Of a stretch of 13,274 nt of DNA, positions 1 through 8,161 are shown piece after piece (positions within the stretch are counted from its first letter, which is position 1; the number at the start of each line of letters is the position of its first letter). The DNA lies in NCBI GenBank assembly GCA_947646735.1, contig CANTFK010000356.1, forward strand, positions 1-13,274, read 5' to 3'. The translations under genes were made by a program, and so were the position numbers. Source of the stretch: Peronospora farinosa. Lineage: Eukaryota; Oomycota; Peronosporomycetes; Peronosporales; Peronosporaceae. Under the pieces are notes generated by a model. It was not told the DNA's origin. It searched no databases and saw only the letters and a list, made by a program, of their open reading frames with translations.

Positions 1-310
1 GGGAAAGTCAACTATCTTTTCCGCGTTGGATCTGAAGGATGGCTACTATCAAGTTCTCATGAGAAATACTGATGCATCCAAAACGTCCGTAAGTACCCCA
101 AGGGGTATGTTGCGGGAGTGAGTTGTGATGCCACAAGGATTAAATTTTTTATTTAAATATTATTCTGAAAATATAAGCGTCAATAGTACAATATTTATAT
201 TTATTTTTTATTTTTTATGCTCCGGCAACATTCAACCGAGTGGTGGCTCACGTGATGCGTCAGCACCGTGCCTACGCGTCCCATTACTTTGACGATGTAT
301 ACTTGCATAG
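1..310 (+). pseudogene. Ty3/gypsy reverse transcriptase fragment (separate element, cut by the window edge)
   Basis: This is the palm part of a retrotransposon reverse transcriptase. From base 19 the frame reads F-S-A-L-D-L-K-D-G-Y-Y-Q, holding the first catalytic aspartate. It continues through V-M-P-Q-G-L (about 127-142) and A-P-A-T-F-N-R (219-239) to Y-F-D-D at about 279-290, the RT catalytic box. The spelling matches oomycete Gypsy elements. A TGA at 119-121 sits where the family has Trp, and a 73-bp AT-rich insertion separates the last two blocks. After Y-F-D-D-V-Y-L-H-S the similarity stops at about 305-318, so RNase H and integrase are missing. It is not the RT of the main element, which has its own Y-I-D-D copy at 4770. 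No LTR separates the two elements. The family assignment is firm; the right boundary is approximate. Confidence 0.85.
146..218. repeat. 73-bp AT-rich insertion inside the RT fragment
   Basis: A block of about 85-90% A+T with long T runs interrupts the RT coding sequence between the M-P-Q-G-L-N and A-P-A-T-F-N-R motifs, which are adjacent in intact relatives. Its length is not a multiple of three. It has no GT...AG ends, so it does not look like an intron. Both edges are T-rich (TTTTTAT-like), and inside there is a loose inverted match (AAATATT/AATATTT). I cannot assign it to a transposon family. It could be a tiny MITE, filler from double-strand break repair, or an assembly artefact. Confidence 0.6.
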
Positions 311-883
311 TTGGATTGAATCATCAGAGGCAGAGGGATCCGCCGGAGACGCGTGAAGAAAAAAGATCCCCGGATCATCAGCGTGTTGAAAGGGACGCAG
401 ATGAGAATAAAATAAATAAAGGAAGATCGATCACTCGATCTAAAAGAAGAATATTTACCCCCTCCTCAGGTCCTTTCGGGGGGGGGGGGGGCTGCGAGTC
501 ACGTTGCAAAACGTGATTTGCTGGATAAAAATCCTTCGGTTATAACCGATGGAAATTTATCTAAAACCACTCCTACAAAATCGAAGAAGAAAGATTCGAA
601 AAATTCACAGTTGCAGATGAAGGCGACACAAGCCGATCATGACGTTCAAAGAAAGAAATCGGACGATCGCAACATTAAAAAAGAGAAGTCGAAAAATCAG
701 ATGTTGAAAATTAAAAATTCGAAAATGGAAGAATTGGAAAGGTGTTTTACCGGATGGAGTTGGCGACATAAATATCAAGCGACCCAGTACTAAACATTTC
801 AAAGCCGAAGCTACTTGGGTCGTTCTAAGGGCCGGTAATAGCCCTTAAAAACGTCAAACCAGCTAGAAGCGATCCGTCGTCTT
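311..883 (+). pseudogene. gag N-terminal region, lysine-rich, frameshifted
   Basis: Two frames carry basic, low-complexity protein: about 320-516 (rich in R, E, D, K) and 518-793 (K/S/N-rich, with repeated K-K-x-D and K-S-K motifs). They would join near 515 by a frameshift just after a 14-G homopolymer. The position before the gag capsid and the charged composition suggest the poorly conserved N-terminus of gag. Direct homology is weak, so this is inference from context. It lies between the truncated RT fragment on the left and the better conserved gag from 884. The stretch 794-883 shows no clear coding signal. Confidence 0.45.
478..491. repeat. 14-base poly-G run
   Basis: An uninterrupted run of 14 G sits within the gag N-terminal region. 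In one frame it encodes a glycine string. Runs of this length mutate readily and are also prone to length errors in sequencing, so the frameshift next to it should be treated with care. Confidence 0.9.
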
Positions 884-2540
884 ATGAAACTACTGAAGGA
901 AGCTGGACGCACTGCTGGAGCGTTTGACGCGCAAACACTGCTAGAATGCGATCACGATCAAGTGATCAAGGCAGGACGATTGCTGTTCGAAAAACTAATT
1001 CCTCTTACTGGAAGGCATTATGTGGCCGATCAGGCGATCACGCCGACCGCCGAAGCATACCAGAATGGATCGTCTCAGTATGCGTCAGCAGAATCAGAGG
1101 CAGAGGATTCAGAAGTTAATCTCCATTCAACGGATGTCACTGGGACCGTTGGATGCAGCATTCGTCTGTGGTCGAGTGGTGCCAAGAAAGACTTAAGTAC
1201 GATCGACAAATGTGCTCACGGCCCAACAAGCGAATTCGATTGGATCAGGGCAGCTGAATTCATATCTGAAGCCGTCATGAGAAAGTACGAGGAAGATCAA
1301 CGGATTTTAGCTCAGCAGAATGCTAATCGATCAAGGATCCAGACCACTCCTCAGGAAAGAAATGTTCCAGATGTGGAGATAGAGTCGGTTGGGTCGCGTA
1401 AAATTCGATCAAATAATTGCGATGTGCTTGATCTGGGGCTGAAAGACCTAAGACGACCATTGGTGGCAGCAGCAGAAGCTACACCAAATGGTGGATTCAC
1501 TGCGCAACAATCCGGGTATCGGCGATCGCAGATCTGAAGGATTTTACCGGACGAAACAGAGATGAGGATCGAGCCAGAAGCTGGCAGCAAAGTCAAGCCT
1601 GCTTTCCTACGTTACCAGTCTCCTGACGCGTAAAAGGTGTCTCGTGATGGGCAATTTGTTAATGGGTCCAGCACGTAATTGGTATAGCCAGCTGAGCAAA
1701 ACAATTTGTCATGATTGAAATTCTCTATTGGAAAGCTTTATGATTCAGTATGGAGAGTACGGAATATTCGTCGAGAGACAATACTACCACGCAAGGAAGC
1801 AGCCAAATGAGACTTCATTGGAATATCTTTACCGATTAAATGTAACGACGATACGAGCAAAGCATTTGATCCGGGAAGGAACACCGGCTACAAGACGAGA
1901 GCATGTGGAACACATTAGATGACCGTGATTTGGCAAAGCAGTTGACTCGACTAAGGTTGGACGATGACGACGACATGGAGGAAACTTTACGCGCCTATCA
2001 ACGCAATGAGAGTCGTCAAGGCAAAGCATCGATGGGATCGAGTAAATTATGCCAGCGATCAGCTCCTGTTCCCGATCAAGCATCATCGAAATCGACTCGT
2101 GCAGTGAGAGAAATCCATATCGGAAAGGGTAACAGCGAATCAGAGTCGGAATCAAGTGAAACAGACGCGGAGTTGACATACTTCGTATGTTTACAGCGGC
2201 AACACCGGATCAAACGGAGAAGTCTAAAGAATACCGTAATCGACAGAATGCGACCGATTAAGGCAAAAGTCATAATCGTAATGATCTACCAAGATCCTGT
2301 ACCCAATGCGGATCGAAGAACATGACCATCGCGGGTGTTGGAAACGATTGACCTGCCAGAAGTGTGGGCGCAAAGTACATCCTTCATATAAGTGTTTTTT
2401 CGTGTGTACCGCCTGTGGAGAGATACACGTAGGAGAGAAATGCCGAATGAAAGAATTTTACAATCTGATCCGTCAGTGATATGTGCCTACCAAGCATTCT
2501 AAGATGCTCCCGCCGAAGGCGGAGGAGATGTTAAACTAGG
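884..2540 (+). pseudogene. gag: gag polyprotein: capsid domain and two CCHC zinc knuckles
   Basis: This region would form the retrotransposon particle and bind its RNA. The reading is spread over several frames. 884-1537 is open and ends at a frameshift near 1515; the next frame continues D-L-K-D-F-T-G-R. The capsid core G-P-A-R-N-W-Y-S-Q-L-S lies at 1665-1697. It is followed by Q-Y-G-E-Y-G and R-Q-Y-Y-H-A-R-K (1746-1800), then E-Y-L-Y-R-L-N-V and R-R-E-H-V-E-H (about 1822-1915). A Ser/Glu-rich tail runs to about 2200. Two zinc knuckles follow at 2301-2450, with Cys spacing C-x2-C-x(n)-H-x(n)-C. A frameshift falls in the first knuckle near 2325. The family's Leu-Leu-Glu-Ser-Phe helix is present (1722-1742). 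TGA replaces Trp at 1716-1718 and 2477-2479. A TAG at 2538-2540 follows M-L-N, a conserved family stretch. Confidence 0.9.
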
Positions 2541-2566
2541 ACGCTCGGCAGGTTGGAATCTAATAC

Positions 2567-2586
2567 GAGCCTAGCGTTCTAGGCTC
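2567..2586. other. Perfect 8-bp inverted repeat with 4-base loop
   Basis: GAGCCTAG, CGTT, CTAGGCTC forms a perfect short hairpin in the poorly conserved stretch between the zinc knuckles and the protease (about 2541-2835). Nothing else recognisable is visible in that stretch. A function is not implied. Confidence 0.5.
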
Positions 2587-2834
2587 TGCATTTATGCATA
2601 CGTTAAAGGCAGAAGGACAGATCAAGATGTTTATATACGAATTGAGCCGATCATCAATATATGTGATTTGAATTCTATGCATTCAATATCAAGTGTCGTA
2701 AGAGTGGATGAATATGCCCGATCGCCTGCGAAGATGAGAGACCGACTTAGCACCAGTTGAATTACGGGGTTATTGGGAATATCATACCCCAGGAAAATGG
2801 TTAAAGCAAGCCAAGGCGACGGGCAAGTTCAACA

Positions 2835-3233
2835 AATAAAAAGGCGACTATGATATTTAATTCGGGAGCCGAAGTCTCGATCGTCGACATCACCTTTGCT
2901 CGTAAGGTAAGATGTGTCATTGACGAAAGCCAAAGGCAAAAATGTATTGGAATTGGCGAGAACACGTACATGACAAAATGACGTACCAAGATCAAGATCA
3001 CATTAAGAGGATCGCTAGTATATTATTTTGATATCTGGGTGGGTGATCAAGTAGGTCAAGACGCGATCCTAGGAATGGATTTCATGGTCCCAGTTGGAAT
3101 TCGCTTGGATCTGGCAGATGGAACTCTTTGTTTACAAGATGAAGTTAGAATTTACTTGGCTGGGCAAAGACCGCCGTATCGATTGAATATGCAGCCGATC
3201 ACGATTAACGATCAGCATGTGGTGATCCAGTAG
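2835..3233 (+). pseudogene. retroviral-type aspartic protease domain, active site lost
   Basis: The domain would cut the gag-pol precursor. One frame covers it. The active-site triad appears as N-S-G-A-E-V-S-I-V-D from 2859, where the family has D-T-G or D-S-G. The catalytic aspartate codon is AAT (2859-2861), that is Asn. Downstream come G-I-G-E-N and the flap-side segment D-I-W-V-G-D (about 3030-3047). I-L-G-M-D-F-M-V-P (3066-3092) and G-I-R-L-D-L-A-D-G follow, all typical of oomycete Gypsy proteases. A TGA interrupts at 2979-2981 and a TAG ends the frame at 3231-3233. The Asp-to-Asn change alone would abolish catalysis. The upstream limit is approximate because 2541-2830 is badly decayed. 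Confidence 0.85.
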
Positions 3234-3495
3234 GCGGATCAACAGAAATAAAGATTGTTAGTGGTTTTTGGAAGCTAAGCTTTGGGTAAGACGAGATCAA
3301 AAAAGTATACCGACTGTGACTACCGGACCGGGCCGGAATAAATATTTGCAGCTGACCAATCTAGTGGATCAAAAAGTAATTGTGTATCACGGATGTCCGT
3401 TAGGTTGGTGGATGGCTATAGATATAATTCCACGATTACCAGCGTACGTCTCGGTTGGATTGCGCCAATATAATGAGTGGCAGACTCTCGCCTAG
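3234..3495 (+). pseudogene. conserved protease-RT spacer of Gypsy pol
   Basis: After a short decayed stretch, 3268-3495 reads K-L-W-V-R-R-D, I-P-T-V-T-T-G-P-G-R, L-Q-L-T-N-L, Y-V-S-V-G-L-R-Q-Y-N-E-W-Q-T-L-A. This spacer lies between protease and RT in oomycete Gypsy polyproteins and has no enzymatic role known to me. The frame is open for 75 codons until a TAG at 3493-3495, and coding similarity carries on after that stop into the acidic linker. Confidence 0.8.
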
Positions 3496-4026
3496 GAAGC
3501 AACCACAGACTGGAAGGAAGAATTCCCGAAAGAACAGACAAGACCGTTGGTTGATCACTCATCGTATCCTACGCCAGCTATGACATTAACCCGTCCAAGA
3601 AAAGTAGAGATCGAGAAGATCACGAACGCTGACGAGATCGCGCCGCAATCTTGTGAAACGACGATCAACGACGGTGAAATTCTTGGTCAAATCGATGACC
3701 AAGATTTCTTGGACAGGGAAGATTATCATTCAGCAGAAGTGCCTTTTTTGATTAATACGGTCATAGTCGAGAACAGTGCGATCACCAAAATTGAAGGAAA
3801 TGATCAGGAACAAGATCAATCAGGTGAGGCGATCGAGGATCTAAAGACGATTGCGACGAACAAGAAAGATCAAGAAATATCGGATCAAGAACAGAAAACG
3901 TCAGATCAAGAAATCAACAAAGCCACCACAGTTGTGATCGATGGAATACCAACAGAAGATGCATTGCTTAAAGATTCGGTATATGTTTACGGAAGCGTTG
4001 AACTGTTCGCTGAAGACGTGGATTAA
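3496..4026 (+). pseudogene. acidic D-Q-E-rich linker before RT
   Basis: An uninterrupted 159-codon frame (3547-4026) follows the spacer and leads into the RT. It is strongly acidic and rich in D-Q and D-Q-E repeats (about residues 75-125). The repeats are encoded by recurring GATCAA/GATCAG codon pairs, which add to the local GATC density. It begins with a P-T-P-A-M-T-L-T-R-P segment like the Pro-Thr stretch seen at this point in relatives, and ends F-A-E-D-V-D before TAA at 4024-4026. In the intact element it would be an unstructured part of pol. It is one of the longest unbroken pieces of the old element, probably because repeats tolerate change. Confidence 0.65.
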
Positions 4027-5173
4027 CATATGGCGATTTTGCCAGAAATTGTTATGCCCACAGTGGAGGTTGATTACGATGATTTCCAAGTTGGCGATCC
4101 TGGAATACCGCTGACAGAAGATGAAGAGAAGTTGCGACAATTGATCTGGAAGAATCGCCACTGCTCATCGGTAAAGGCAATGCCCTACCCCCGCGCCGCG
4201 TGGAGCGGTTTGTGATATTGATATTGGAGGAGCGAACTTGATCGCGCAAATAGTACGGCCGATGGCACCCAAATTTCGAGAAAAATTAGCAGATCTGATC
4301 AAATGGTTATTATCTGCCAAAATCATTCAACCATCGCCATCACCATGGGCTTCGCCAATCGTGGTGATTAACAAGAAAAAATGGTAAAGACATTCGATTT
4401 TCTCCGGGCAAACCAGTTGACCCGATTGATGGTAAATTCTATGCCACTGATCAGTGAATTACAGCAAGACATGAATAAAGCTATGTAATAATGTTCTCTG
4501 GATATGGCGAGTGGATTTTGGGTACGGAACGATTAAGGGATCTCTGCATTTATCACACCTTCTGGAATATGTGATTGGTTGCGTATGCCTTTTGGCCTGA
4601 AGCATGCTTCTCGGTGCTATTAACGATTGATTGCTAATGCTTATTATGTGTTTTTGAAATTGGTACGAATCCTGATTCGATCACTACTAATTTATCAAGA
4701 ACGATCGACGTGTTCCCCGAAGGTGAACCGGACACCTATCCGAGACCATCAGTGTTAGGTCGGCGGTCGTATATCGATGATACATTGATACCCGCCACAT
4801 CGTGGAATACTCTGTATCATAAAGTGGAACGATTGTTGGATGTTTGCAAGAAGTGAAATTTAATGATCAGTGTGGATAAATTCTCTGGGGACGTCGTAAT
4901 GTGGATTAACTTGGTCATCAGGTCTCGCTTGCAGGTTTGTAAGCTCATCCGAAAGATTTGGGATCGCTTGTGAATATTCCATTCCCTCAAAATTTGCGGT
5001 CGATGCAATCATTTTTGGGAAGTCTGAAATACTACAGTCGGTTTATCGAAGACTTTAGGATTTTTACATCAATGATTTATGAGCTACGAGAAGCAGATTT
5101 TCATAATATCAGCCGTGCTAGCGACGATCAGTTGTCCATTACTGATGTTGGACCGAAATGCGATCCACTTTAA
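4027..5173 (+). pseudogene. reverse transcriptase domain of main Gypsy element
   Basis: This domain would copy element RNA into DNA. 4030-4170 reads M-A-I-L-P-E-I-V then D-P-G-I-P-L-T-E-D-E-E-K-L, the family's RT entry region, followed by a frameshift near 4170. Fingers and palm follow: P-S-P-S-P-W-A-S-P-I-V-V (about 4330-4366), L-D-M-A-S-G-F-W with the first catalytic Asp at 4501-4503, M-P-F-G-L-K (about 4587-4604), and the Y-I-D-D box at 4770-4781. The thumb and connection give S-M-Q-S-F-L-G-S-L-K-Y-Y-S-R-F-I-E-D-F (5001-5057). All three catalytic Asp codons survive, but at least two frameshifts separate them. Stops include TAATAA near 4486 and a TGA for Trp at 4854-4856. Confidence 0.9.
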
Positions 5174-5730
5174 AAGTTAGGGACTATCACGATCTGGATG
5201 TTTATACCGCGGATGATCAAGATCCTGAGGGCAGGAAACGATGGGAGAATTTATAATCGTATTTACCCTGTTAAAAGCTAAAATAGCTGCAACGCCGATT
5301 TTGAAACATTTTGATCCTGACCGACCTTTTGTGATCGTGGTATATGCCAGCAAATGGACGAAATCGGCTGCATTACTACAAGAACATGACGGAATATATT
5401 GGCCTGTTACTTTCTCTAGTCGTACGTTGAAGCCAAACGGATGTAATTATGGGATGGTAAAGAAAGAGGTCTTGGCCCTCCTTCGGATACTACACGATGC
5501 TCGTTTCACGTGAGATTACCTTGCTTACGCGATATTCAACGTTTGCTTGGCTGTTACAATCTTCTGGTCTCAACAAGAGATTAGGAAGATGGGCTGCACT
5601 CCTTCCAAACTGGACACTGGAGATCCACCGAAGTGAGATGGGCGAGGACGAAATATTGGGTTCACTGGCTGCGAGTATAACCCCCCGTGAAGAAGTGGAC
5701 GAAGTGTTGATTGCGATCGCTCCACGTTAA
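5174..5730 (+). pseudogene. RNase H domain attached to RT
   Basis: The domain would remove the RNA strand during reverse transcription. 5241-5513 reads L-K-A-K-I-A-A-T-P-I-L-K-H-F-D-P-D-R, V-V-Y-A-S-K-W, L-L-Q-E-H-D-G-I-Y-W-P-V-T-F-S-S-R-T-L-K and K-K-E-V-L-A-L-L. These are the hallmarks of the RT-linked RNase H of Ty3/gypsy elements. The reading then shifts frame and continues from 5497 with S-R-E-I-T-L-L-T-R-Y-S-T-F-A-W-L and R-W-A-A-L-L-P-N-W-T-L-E-I. It ends A-A-S-I-T-P-R-E-E-V-D-E, with TAA at 5728-5730. Similarity resumes past that stop. Residues 5174-5240 are decayed. Confidence 0.85.
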
Positions 5731-6190
5731 CCGCCAAGGCAGATGATAAATATGCCGCCGCCTACGGTGGAGGAAAATGAAAGTCTTTTGGTCGTCAGTT
5801 TCTATGGATCGGCCAAGGTAATGAAGAAAGGCGAAGCATACAGTGACATCGTATGAAAATTGCCGGAATGGACGATCGTGGCTGCCGCTTCTGAATTTGC
5901 TACCGGTCTGACCGTGGAAGAAGAATAGTATAAAGGATTACTCCTCAGCTTCGACAATTTAGCGGACCAGACTAGGGGACGCGTTGTTTTTTGCGGCGAT
6001 TCCAATCTAGTGATCCGACAGAGCGGGGCGAAATTGATTGCAAGGCTCATGGCTTGCAGCTGTTACGATATAAAGCAATGGAGAAGCTTCGATCGTGGCC
6101 GATCCACGTGTCTCTACATATGAAACGAGATTGGATCAAAGTGCAGATCGATTGGCGAGCACAGCGTTGCAACAAGAAAAATTTCCGATA
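5731..6190 (+). pseudogene. second (additional) RNase H domain, catalytic residues lost
   Basis: A second RNase H-like fold follows the first: M-P-P-P-T-V-E-E (5753-5776), V-V-S-F-Y-G-S-A-K, K-L-P-E-W-T-I-V-A-A-A-S-E, L-A-D-Q-T-R-G-R-V-V-F-C-G-D-S-N-L-V-I-R-Q, then C-K-A-H-G-L-Q-L-L-R in a shifted frame. Dual RNase H domains are reported for some oomycete and plant (Tat-lineage) Ty3/gypsy elements. In this copy the first catalytic Asp position is Tyr (TAT, 5803-5805), and the codon at the expected catalytic Glu is TAG (5926-5928). The Asp of G-D-S-N (5998-6000) is intact. A TGA replaces Trp at 5854-5856. The assignment to the additional RNase H rests on order and motifs. Confidence 0.8.
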
Positions 6191-6559
6191 ATTACGTCGG
6201 ATTAAGACTTGCAAAAGTTGATGTTTGTGAACAGGTTGGGTGAATTGTTGACGTCAAAATGTGTTGATCGAGTCGTTAAAGTGGCCGCGATTGCCAGATT
6301 AGCGGTTCAAAGACGGCAACAACCGGAATTCATGCAGGAAGAAATTGTACAAATTCGGATAGAGCGAATAATACAAGCACAAGAGGAATAAAGCTGGATC
6401 GCTTAGCTGAAAGAGTATCTAATCGGGGACGTAACCCGTCTAGATAATGAGGAGGCGAAAATATTGACTCGGATCGCGCTGGATTATGAAGTGGACGAAA
6501 GTGGACTGTTAATTTTCTGCCCCAAGTCGGCCGATAACGATGAAGGGCGTGAGTAACTG
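6191..6559 (+). pseudogene. RNase H-integrase linker of pol
   Basis: The segment links RNase H to integrase. It reads V-N-R-L-G-E-L-L-T, V-A-A-I-A-R-L-A-V-Q-R-R-Q-Q, Q-E-E-I-V-Q-I-R-I-E-R-I-I-Q-A-Q-E-E (6209-6391), then decayed sequence with D-Y-E-V-D (about 6484-6498) and F-C-P-K. This matches the charged linker of the same oomycete Gypsy family. Frames change several times. Confidence 0.7.
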
Positions 6560-7069
6560 TTACGTTCGGTCGTACCAGAACTCCTGCAGCAAGATTTCCA
6601 CATCACTATCATATAAGTTTAGAAGGTGGACATAAAGGAGTCGGTAGAAGCTACTAAAGAATTCGAGTGAATTTCCGTTGGAAAGGGTTATACCGGAGTG
6701 TCCAACTTTATGTGGGGAATGTGTTGATTGCTCAACCGGGAAAGGGCGTCTCACGATCCGCGGTGAATTTCCGAGGAATGAACAAGCATCATATCGTTTT
6801 AAATAATTGCTATGAATCATATTTCTTCGCTTCCATGGTCATGAAATGGAATACGCAACCTTTGCTGTGGGTGGATCTTTATCCGGCTATAACCAAGAAG
6901 GCAAGTTCATCTAGTACTGCGCAGACAATCGCAGATTGACATAAAAAGTATTTTCTGTCGTATATTCGGTGCGAGCGAAGCGATCCGTCACGATAGAGAA
7001 CCTGGATTCCTGTCAAAAAAAATCGAGCGTTTAATCGGATCGCAAGAAAGAAACAGCGCGCCAGCGCGC
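6560..7069 (+). pseudogene. integrase, N-terminal zinc domain and first part of catalytic core
   Basis: This is the DNA-joining enzyme of the element. It shows H-H-Y-H-I-S-L-E-G-G-H-K-G (6599-6637), the His half of the HHCC zinc finger. V-N-F-R-W-K-G-L-Y-R-S-V-Q and the Cys pair C-V-D-C-S-T-G-K-G follow, in a frame shifted near 6720. In the core, the first catalytic position reads A-M-N-H-I with AAT at 6815-6817, where the family has Asp. K-A-S-S-S-S-T-A-Q-T-I-A-D (6898-6936) and F-G-A-S-E-A-I-R-H-D-R-E-P-G-F come next, retaining the second Asp at 6992-6994. The reading stops at Q-R-A near 7063, where a nested LTR element begins. The rest of the core resumes at 10431. Confidence 0.88.
7054..7069. 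repeat. Tandem CAGCGCGC x2 with target-site duplication at the left edge of the nested element
   Basis: CAGCGCGC occurs twice in a row immediately before the inserted element starts at 7070. The last five bases, CGCGC (7065-7069), recur as CGCGC at 10431-10435 directly after the insert. That is the 5-bp target duplication expected of LTR element integration. Across the insert the integrase reading Q-R-A | T-M-A-Y-R-P-Q is continuous when one duplicate is ignored, which supports the junction. The extra CAGCGCGC copy on the left is unexplained and may be slippage. Confidence 0.8.
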
Positions 7070-7650
7070 TGTGGTGGAGTAAGTTCTCAAAATTGTATGA
7101 TGAGACCCCAAACCACTTACTGTGCCGGACTGCCGACTGTCGGAGGGGGTACTCCGATGCCGCGTATGGACCTTCTCTCACCTTGTGCACCCGTCGACTG
7201 GAGGGTTCCACTCTTCGGAGGACTTGGTGGAGATGTAGACGTCTGCCTTGAGGGAGGTAGACCGGGGGACCTCGAGTGGAAATGCTTCACTCGGTGGGCC
7301 GGTAGGTGGCCACTCGATCGACCTTGTCGAGAGTGGACTCAAAGCCAAATTCTTCAGGGAGCTTATCCCTGGCCTTTTCCTTCTTGTTTCAGGGGTATCA
7401 ACCACCTGACCTTTACTTTGCTCCCGGACCGTGAGGTAAGAGAGGCCGCTTCCGATAGCGGGTCTTGGGGGGTGTTGCTACTCGAACGAGCTCACAGGCC
7501 AAATATATCATGGAGCTCTATTCGCACTTGAACTTCGCTACACAACTGTCTTCGTCGGGGGGCCAAAATATATCCCTTCCCGGAACAGTGAGTAACTTAG
7601 AGCAAGTTCTTTTAGGGCGACGGAGTCGTGCCACGTAGATCGCAAATTGA

Positions 7651-7667
7651 GTAGTATATAATATAGT
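7651..7667 (+). promoter_or_regulatory. TATA-like box in the 5' LTR
   Basis: GTAGTATATAATATAG is the most AT-rich short motif in the GC-rich LTR. It lies about 375 bp before the LTR end, where a U3 promoter would be expected. A pyrimidine-rich stretch (about 7666-7710) follows and could hold the start site. This is inferred from position and composition only. Confidence 0.35.
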
Positions 7668-7769
7668 CCTATCCTTTTAACTTCTTTACTCTATTCTTGT
7701 CTGTAGCTCTGCTTCCTTGCGTCGTTTGGTCTGATTTTTGTGCTAACTGGTCCGGAGTGGCTGAATCCC

Positions 7770-7852
7770 GAGGGGCCGAGGTCAAACGACGAGGGACCCA
7801 GGTCTACCAACGAGGGGCCGGGTCGACCAATGAGAAGCCATGGTCGACTTCT
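7770..7852. repeat. 20-21-bp tandem repeats in the 5' LTR (4 units)
   Basis: The units start at 7770, 7791, 7812 and 7832, with consensus close to GAGGGACCGGGTCGACCAAT. Each unit has the palindrome GGTCGACC or a variant (GGTCTACC, GGTCAAAC) at its centre. The same array appears with more units in the 3' LTR. Arrays of palindromic units within U3 often act as enhancer or protein-binding sites, but that is inference here. Confidence 0.8.
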
Positions 7853-8105
7853 CTCAGGTTATTTAAACAGTATCCTGATACTGATTTTTTCTGTGGTTCC
7901 TGCAGATTGTTCTCCGCCAACGGTTGATCCCCCTCGAGGCCCCTGTCTCTCTGGTCTCTTCTCCCTGATACACGGTCTATACTCCGAATCCAGCTGGATT
8001 CTGGGGTCCCCATATCGCAAAAAGATCGCTTCACCACAGCCTCCCCCTGCACTTGCTCAGCCGTACAGCGGTTTAAGCACGCGCATGTCTTCACTTTTTC
8101 GTTAC

Positions 8106-8161
8106 GTGAGTCCTTTACTTTGCCTTTTGTTGGTCGGCATCTTTAACTCATGTCGTTCCAG
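8106..8161 (+). other. Possible 56-bp intron before the nested element's ORF
   Basis: GTGAGT at 8106-8111, a CTTTAACTCAT branch-like motif at 8141-8151 and TTCCAG ending at 8161 have the layout of a short oomycete-type intron. Upstream, ATG at 8085 opens M-S-S-L-F-R-Y and ends exactly at the donor. After the acceptor the sequence enters the frame of the long ORF. If it is spliced, translation could start at 8085 rather than at the ATG at 8150, which lies inside the proposed intron. A competing frame from 8161 (A-V-S-S-G-S-D-P-P-S) looks protein-like up to about 8300, which weakens this model. Confidence 0.3.

Larger units (their letters stand above)
7070..8038 (+). repeat. 5' LTR of the nested element
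   Basis: It begins TGTGGTG and ends CACCACA. The last 240 or so bases (7799-8038) align with 10107-10430: a 36-bp identical block at 7799-7834, then a diverged stretch, then 7868-7992 almost identical to 10278-10404. The final T-C-G-C-A-A-A-A-A-G...C-A-C-C-A-C segment also matches. About 20 bp (7993-8014) is present here and absent from the 3' copy. It forms a local palindrome, GAATCCAGCTGGATTC (7986-8001). The first 700 bp (7070-7770) has no counterpart in the 3' copy. An open frame at 7097-7531 lies entirely within the LTR and shows no protein family, so it is not called as a gene. Confidence 0.8.

Noticed and set aside
7121..7130. TGTGCCGGAC as LTR start
   Set aside because: It has TG but no inverted match to the LTR end and no target duplication; TGTGGTG at 7070 has both.
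7097..7531. 144-codon open frame in the 5' LTR
   Set aside because: It lies wholly in the LTR, resembles no protein family and is crossed by an open frame on the other strand; GC-rich sequence gives such frames by chance.
7992..8010. TGGATTCTGGGG as tRNA primer-binding site
   Set aside because: It looked right after a CCA, but the LTR alignment continues to CACCACA at 8038, so this segment is inside the LTR.
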